DNA from: Aureobasidium sp. EXF-3400
Lineage: Eukaryota > Ascomycota > Dothideomycetes > Dothideales > Saccotheciaceae
DNA length: 64,000 nucleotides
Direction of reading: 5' to 3'
Assembly (NCBI GenBank): GCA_024195585.1
Contig: SWBL01000191.1
Span: 31,881-95,880 of the forward strand
Part shown: one piece after another, positions 58,942 through 64,000 of the stretch
Position numbering within the stretch: the first letter of the stretch is position 1
How the letters are laid out: every line of letters begins with the position of its first letter
Notes under the pieces: model-generated
What the model saw: only the letters and a program-made list of their open reading frames with translations
The model's database searches: none
What the model was told of the DNA's origin: nothing
Translations under genes and position numbers: made by a program

Positions 58942-59469
58942 ATACTAGATTAACAAAACTAAGAACGAGAGCAGGCACTATTTGTGCAAGGGTAGAAACT
59001 ATTATTTTGTTGGTCGGGAACCAACGGAATGAGATGAAGCCTCTAGGACTGGAGGGGACAGACTGGATACTTGGAGATGGGTCTCATGTTTGGAGAACTA
59101 CTACAGGCGCATATCGCGAGGCAGATACAAAAAAGTGTAGGAGCAGCTCTTTGGACTCATGCAATATTTCCAGCTTGATCACCGCATTCATTACCTGGCC
59201 TCATTCGTTTCTAGATGATGCTGATGCGGATTCGCACGGCACAAGATTTGATTGATCAGCGGAGTGGGCCTTGAGATGCCGGGTTGTCGTATGGAGGAGG
59301 CTCCACTGCCTGTTGATCAACGGCAAGTCTTGGTCCAGAGTCGGCAGAAGGATTTTGAGCGTTGCTTGTGTCCTCTCTCAATCATGTCTAATGTGTCCTC
59401 TCTCAATCATGTCTAATGTGTATGTACTATGTAAAAGTATGTACTCTGCAGAAGACAGCGCAACCACCT
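58942..59469. other. Convergent intergenic region
   Basis: 528 bp between the stop codons of the decarboxylase and BTB-type genes. Contains a 25-bp perfect tandem duplication (59368-59417). No gene seen. Confidence 0.5.
59368..59417. repeat. 25-bp perfect tandem duplication
   Basis: Two adjacent identical copies (59368-59392 and 59393-59417) beginning GTGTCCTCTCTCAATC. Not coding in any gene I call; probably replication slippage. Confidence 0.85.
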
Positions 59470-60771
59470 TCAAGCCGTCCAAAGCCTTTCGTTAGCCATG
59501 AAAAGATCTCTAGTATCAAGATGCTTGAACAAATGGCTTTGAGCCTGTCGGTTCTTGTAGTGCTGATGCATGCTCGCGCCAGCAGAGTCTTTCTTCCATA
59601 TAAGCGGTTTTTTGACCTTGGACCAGGCATACTCGTGCCTGCACTCCTGCCAACACCACCAGCACACACCCACTTCACCCAGAGCAAGTAACAAGAGATC
59701 CAACAGAGGCATGATACGCGTACGAATGCCGCAGTGGTGGTGATTGGTATCCACCTGGTACTCGGGAGCTTGCTTGAAGCTATCAACTAGATCCAGGATA
59801 TCGCCGTCGTACGGCTCGGGAGCATCAGAGGTTGCAAAGATTGTGCCTTGTAATGAGAGGGTGTTGATGCGTTTGAAGAATTTGATGGTCTGGCCCAGCT
59901 GGAACATGTCGCACTCGGCGCTTGATGTGTAGCCGAGTTTACACTGTCTCTCTCGAGACGTGTATAAAGTGAGAAAATGTGTCTGTATCGATTGTGTAGT
60001 GTCAAGTAAGCAGTCACGGCGGAACAGCAACTCGTCTTCAATACCATTGGGAAGATCCCACCACAAAGCCCCATCTTCTTCAGGTTCGCGGCCGACCCAG
60101 CCGCGGTGTATTAGGCGAAGGGATGCTTGGTATACCCAGCTTGCGTTTTCCAAGAAGATGCCGACCAGCAAGCGTTGGCGTGTGCGCTCTTCTGTCCATG
60201 AAACGGCGACTTTGGTAGTGGCTTTCCCGTCCAGAGCGGCGATCATCTTGTGGGTTTTGCAGTAAGCACGCCACGGCATGAGACAGTCGAAGCGATCGGC
60301 TACGATGCAGAGGTTCGCGACGTTGGCCAGCGGTGGAGTGGGGGTGATCAAATCGCGAGCGTGCAAGGCGCACAGAAAGTCAGCCATGAGTGGTTTGATG
60401 GTCTTCACCGAAGGCGATATGCGACCAACATCTACGATCTTGACTTGAGGAAGTTCATCGGCGGGTATGGATGCGTCCAGAGTGGTGTATTTGGTCATGA
60501 GGTGTGCGTGGGCGACTGCTACCTGGGTGCCTTCTTGAAAGGTCGTGTCAAAGAGTCGACTAAAGTAGGAGGAAGCATGTTTCAGCGTGCTCGAGTCGAC
60601 ACGATATCTGCATATCTCTTGTGTAGGAGTATCTCGTTGGACGAGCAATACGACGTCTCCGGCGGATGACACAATGGTGATTCCAGAAGGAGTTTCGTCC
60701 AGGGCGTCGGCGCTCTTGTGTTCTTGGGCATCGCGTTTGGCGGCTTTTGCTTTCTTGGATGGAGTTGACAT
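59470..60771 (-). CDS. BTB/POZ-like protein, function unknown
   Basis: One uninterrupted frame of 433 residues. A basic Lys/Ala N-terminus (residues 5-14) precedes a segment (about 28-160) with the fungal BTB pattern: GDVVLLVQR, then YRVDSSTLKHASSYFSRLF, where a condition of stored residues resembles the BTB core S-x-x-L-x-x-x-S-x-Y/F-F. The rest is helical with several Cys and Trp and a Cys/His-rich patch (CWWCWQECRHE, about 375-385). Such proteins are numerous in ascomycetes, often with unknown partners; they may act as substrate adaptors or in nuclear complexes. I do not recognise a named orthologue. Confidence 0.75.
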   Translation of the reverse strand: MSTPSKKAKAAKRDAQEHKSADALDETPSGITIVSSAGDVVLLVQRDTPTQEICRYRVDSSTLKHASSYFSRLFDTTFQEGTQVAVAHAHLMTKYTTLDASIPADELPQVKIVDVGRISPSVKTIKPLMADFLCALHARDLITPTPPLANVANLCIVADRFDCLMPWRAYCKTHKMIAALDGKATTKVAVSWTEERTRQRLLVGIFLENASWVYQASLRLIHRGWVGREPEEDGALWWDLPNGIEDELLFRRDCLLDTTQSIQTHFLTLYTSRERQCKLGYTSSAECDMFQLGQTIKFFKRINTLSLQGTIFATSDAPEPYDGDILDLVDSFKQAPEYQVDTNHHHCGIRTRIMPLLDLLLLALGEVGVCWWCWQECRHEYAWSKVKKPLIWKKDSAGASMHQHYKNRQAQSHLFKHLDTRDLFMANERLWTA

Positions 60772-61057
60772 GGCCTCAGAGACACTGTCCTATGGATAAG
60801 GCCAAAACATTGCTGTATAAGTGGCGTGCAAAGAATGCTTTTGCTCACTACCATCTCGACATTTGTCTGCAACTGGGGACATGACGTGTCTTGCCAAGCC
60901 TGCCTCTCTTTCAACTCTCTACTATGCTATAACAACCTGGGTAGCGTGTATCAAAAATTGCCTTCTATAGATATAGCCTGTGTATACCGAGTTGTATATT
61001 TCATCGATCTAACTTGTATATCGACATTTGTATGATATAATCTATCATACTCAGGAA
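60772..61057. other. Intergenic, BTB gene promoter and Dus1 3' flank
   Basis: 286 bp, AT-rich at the Dus1 side. Nothing recognised. Confidence 0.5.
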
Positions 61058-62797
61058 CTAACCACATACCATGCCCTCTTTTGGCACTTCTACCTTTTCA
61101 CCATGGTTCTCCTGTTCTTCAACTCTGCCTTCCGGCACTAGACCTGCTTGTTGGCTCTCCTCCTTCTCACGCTCTAGCCTTTCTTTCTCCTTCTTGGTGA
61201 GTTGCAACGACCCCTTCTCAAGAGCTTCCTTTGGCAATGGTCGCACATAAGGCTGGCAAATGAACCACGGCCTTTTACACCACGCAACAGCCGCCAGCGA
61301 GCTCTCGTCTTTCGTTGCGTCCACTTCGGGTCTGAGTTGTGGCTCGCCTTCGGCTTCTTCAGGCTGAGCATTTTCGTACTCGAGCAAGCCCTCCTGGACT
61401 GCAGCTTCAACCATAGTCAGAACATTTTCGTATGCCACAATGTCACCAGCGCGGCAACGGGCGAGAGCGTCTCGAACGTTCGTGTGCTTGGAAACCAACG
61501 GCCGGAGCATGTGGAAGAGGTGAGCCTGCATAGGCGTGAGGTTAGGATTCGAGCATTTCTCATTCTTCTTGCGGCCTTCGCCCTTGTTCTGTTTTTGCTT
61601 CTTGGAGGGCTGTTGGCCATTTGACTCGTCTCCTGCCTCGGTCTCCGGAGCCTCGTCCTCGGCGGGTCGCTTTTGACTGGGAATGCACTCGGCAATTGGA
61701 TTGTGAGTAGCTGTGTCGCTCGGCGTATCGTCATGGCCAGGCAGGAATAAGGGGTTCCGTGTTGGCGGGTCCTGACCAAGCACATATCTGTGAATGATGT
61801 CCATGTAGCGTCTGAGCACGGCATCCATGCGGTAGCCGCCTCTGCCGTCTTTACCTCTCCAGTATTCTCTTCCTTCTTGACCGGCGGGCGGAGGGACAGC
61901 GAATACCGAGGGGTCGTAGAGGTTTCCCTCGGCGCTCATGACACCGTCGGCACCGGTAGCATCGAGGCAGGCAGGAATATCATCATGGCGTAGGATGTTT
62001 CCGTTGGCAAAGATGACGGTGTCTGCAGGAAGATTGTCCCTCAGGTAGCGCAAAACAGACCAGTCGGCCAAGCCTGTGTTGTGGCCCTTCTGGTGGCGCT
62101 GGCGGCCGTGGACGGTGATGATGCTGGCACCTGCAGACAAGATCATCTTTGCATAGTCGAGGGTCTTTTCGGGGGTTTCGAGGATACGCATCTTGGCGGT
62201 GACGGGGATGTCGAGGTTTTTGTGGAGGTTGTTGATGAGCCTGTAGATCAGGTCCTGGTCTTCTTGCAGGAAGGAACCGTAGTGGCCTTTGCGGGCAATG
62301 CCCTGAGGACAGCCGAGGTTGAGGTCGACGGCATCACAGAAGGGTTGGACATGACGAGCGGCGGCGAGCAGGTCATCGGGGTCGTTGGCGCAGAACTGAA
62401 CAAACAGAGGACGGTCGGTTTCGTGGTTGCCGTCGAGATGGCGGTCCTTTGGGTCCGGGTGGAATTCGTGATAAGGGACAGGGGCTTCGGGCATGGACGT
62501 CTTCAGTGGCTGGAAATGGGTCTCGCGGTATTTGGGGTTCTCATGGAATAAGCGGGCGTGGAACATGGGCGTGTAGGCAAGCAGTTGCTTGTTCTGGTCG
62601 GCCGGGAGAAACGACCGCGTCAACAACCGCCATGCCTGTCTGTTCTGTCAGCGCTGCATCAAGCTACATAGTGCTGCATATGCACGACGTACAAACTCGC
62701 TCTGCTCGACCATGGGCGCCAGAATCAGCTTGGGGCTGCCGATGCTCTCGTAGAAAGCCCGCCCATGCAGCTTCGGTGCCTTGGTCGACTGACTCAT
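61058..62797 (-). CDS. DUS1: tRNA-dihydrouridine(16/17) synthase Dus1
   Basis: Exons (minus) 62693-62797 and 61058-62635 give 560 residues. The FMN-binding start LILAPMVEQSEF is joined by the intron to AWRLLTRSF; the catalytic loop is DLNLGCPQGIARKGHYG with C144 intact, and the barrel continues with ITVHGRQRHQKG and VIFANGNI. The C-terminal 200 residues contain a helical domain interrupted by a long charged, low-complexity insertion (KKQKQNKGEGRKKNEK, about 375-395). The enzyme reduces U16 and U17 of tRNA with NADPH. The last codons read Met-Val-Cys-Gly-stop, where the bases after Met form a GTATGT donor, so a further 3' exon cannot be excluded. This is the second Dus gene in 20 kb. Confidence 0.93.
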
Positions 62798-63889
62798 CTT
62801 ACTCGTGTGTGTAAAAGAGAAACGCAGAGTGCGCAGTGCTGCTGGCCGTACCGGTCCTGTCTTGAACATATGCCACTTGACGATTGTCCCTGCGAACACT
62901 CGCCCTTGCCCCAGTCGCAAAATTTCCCCCGCATGCACGAGCGGCTCTGCACGAGTGCGCCACACCCGTCCGATCTACAAACCTTAAACCCTGACTCCAA
63001 AACGTCGCTTCCTACCTCACCCATCGCAACTTCCTATCTTCTTGTTCGGCAGCGGCACGAATCCACTAATCGTTTACAGCTATTCTCTGGCATTCCCTTC
63101 TCGTAGAACTCGCAAACCTCTCGCCGTGTTTGATACTTTGTAGTCGCATCATTTAATTTTCGACCAAGCACTGCGATTTTTTTTCGTCCACTACTTTACA
63201 ACATATCTGCATATAGGACCATGCACACCACAGTCACGGCGGAGAACGATGCGACTGATCTGAACTAGAGCTCTTTGAAAGAGTGCGCATGTCTCTACAC
63301 CATCTTTCTACCCTAATAAATCCATACGCCGGTGTGCTACTGTCTATCGCCATGGACAGACGCCTTTACTGGAATCGGAGCAAGCAATTATAGAATATCA
63401 CGCAACCTCCAACTGGAAGTACCATCAAGAGCCAATACCACTTGGAATCTCCTACATACCTGGTCACAAGCACAATCTCTCATCGGGTTGCCCGTCCGTC
63501 GACACAAGATGCCCTAAATGCTAGAGCGCGATCGATTTTGTGCCCTGGTGGTCTCCATCCGATTCTTCACTCTGAGACTATATATCGACGCTCAAATCAG
63601 TCATTCTGTGTGGTAGAAGCTATACCCCTCTCAACAAAAGATGCGCGATAGCAGGAACGTGACTATACCGCATACGAAATGCTGCCTGGGATAAGAAAGT
63701 ATACCACAGGTTGGCAGCGTCTACATTACTGAATCGAACCACCAGCGACGAGGTATATACGACCAGCGATACCTCCGGCCGATATGGGATACCACTAGGA
63801 AGAACAACACCCGACATGACCTCGAAGAGATCCTCCTTCGCGATATCCCTAGTCAGACCAAGGCCTCTATACCCAACAACTCCTATCTC
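62798..63889. other. Dus1 promoter and gene-free right flank
   Basis: 1092 bp with no convincing gene on either strand. The left part must hold the Dus1 promoter. A run of eight to nine T residues occurs at 63178-63184 region. Confidence 0.45.
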
Positions 63890-64000
63890 CTCACCTACTC
63901 ACCTACTCGCATACTCACCTACTCACCTACTCACCTACTCACCTACTCACCTACTCACCTACTCACCTACTCACCTACTCACCTACTCACCTACTCACCT
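63890..64000. repeat. 8-bp tandem repeat CTCACCTA, open at the window edge
   Basis: About 14 head-to-tail units of CTCACCTA (TAGGTGAG on the other strand), with one variant unit CTCGCATA at 63906-63913 and the rest perfect. It continues to the last base, so its full length is unknown. The unit does not match the fungal telomere repeat TTAGGG. Confidence 0.95.

Noticed and set aside
63890..64000. Telomere repeat
   Set aside because: Unit CTCACCTA / TAGGTGAG differs from TTAGGG and the array begins abruptly inside unique sequence.

Overview
The window is nuclear DNA of a filamentous ascomycete (Pezizomycotina). The evidence is short GT-AG introns (mostly 45-60 bp), about 26 densely packed genes on both strands, and fungal-specific families: a Con-6 conidiation protein, an Sfp1-type C2H2 factor, a Cps1/DIP2 adenylating protein, PAN3, a Fet3-Ftr1 iron-uptake pair and an orotidine decarboxylase with an insertion. 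A Dothideomycete is my best guess, but that rests on overall resemblance and not on a marker gene. I found no rRNA, tRNA, CRISPR array or intact transposon.

Layout. 1-3.4 kb: no gene seen. 3.4-5.2 kb: SFP1-like zinc-finger regulator (+). 6.7-8.9 kb: a 2-oxoglutarate/Fe(II) oxygenase (-) head-to-head with an FRG1-family protein (+). 8.9-11.6 kb: empty. 11.7-12.8 kb: bZIP factor (-). 12.8-15.6 kb: empty. 15.6-17.6 kb: mitochondrial D-lactate dehydrogenase (-). 18.1-18.6 kb: Con-6 protein made of three repeat exons (-). 19.5-20.8 kb: acyl-CoA thioesterase with a peroxisomal SKL tail (+). 21.3-23.3 kb: 2-isopropylmalate synthase (+). 23.8-29.1 kb: a 1760-residue Cps1/DIP2 protein (-). 29.7-31.7 kb: ferric reductase-like oxidoreductase (-). 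33.2-34.8 kb: Mn-type CDF metal transporter (+). 36.4-37.8 kb: secreted pepsin-like protease (+). 38.4-39.3 kb: GNAT acetyltransferase (+). 39.6-41.0 kb: proline-rich AIM3-like protein (+). 41.3-43.8 kb: tRNA-dihydrouridine synthase Dus3 (-), head-to-head with BAP31-like ER protein (44.1-44.9 kb, +). 45.4-46.1 kb: calmodulin-like protein (-). 46.8-49.4 kb: PAN3 (-). 50.3-51.9 kb: Ubx2/FAF2-type ERAD protein (+). 52.0-56.3 kb: divergent FTR1 (-) and FET3 (+). 57.7-58.9 kb: OMP decarboxylase (+). 59.5-60.8 kb: BTB-type protein (-). 61.1-62.8 kb: Dus1 (-). 63.9-64.0 kb: an 8-bp tandem repeat running off the window.

Functional links. Reductive high-affinity iron uptake is represented by permease plus ferroxidase sharing one 993-bp promoter, with three perfect copies of the fungal GATA-type iron-repressor consensus ATCWGATAA. 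A ferric reductase-like gene and a metal transporter lie 20 kb away. Two tRNA-dihydrouridine synthases lie within 20 kb. The rest is mostly housekeeping: leucine, pyrimidine, lactate, mRNA deadenylation and ER functions.

The strangest point is in Dus3. The intron that splits the codon of its catalytic cysteine has a good donor and branch site but ends in CG where AG is expected, so the gene is either spliced non-canonically, is damaged, or carries a base error. Other oddities are a thioesterase whose PTS1-coding tail is part of a tandem repeat with a second complete copy just downstream, and a Con-6 gene that grew by exon duplication.

All CDS spans were assembled by eye from splice signals and reading-frame continuity; exon coordinates are given with each gene.
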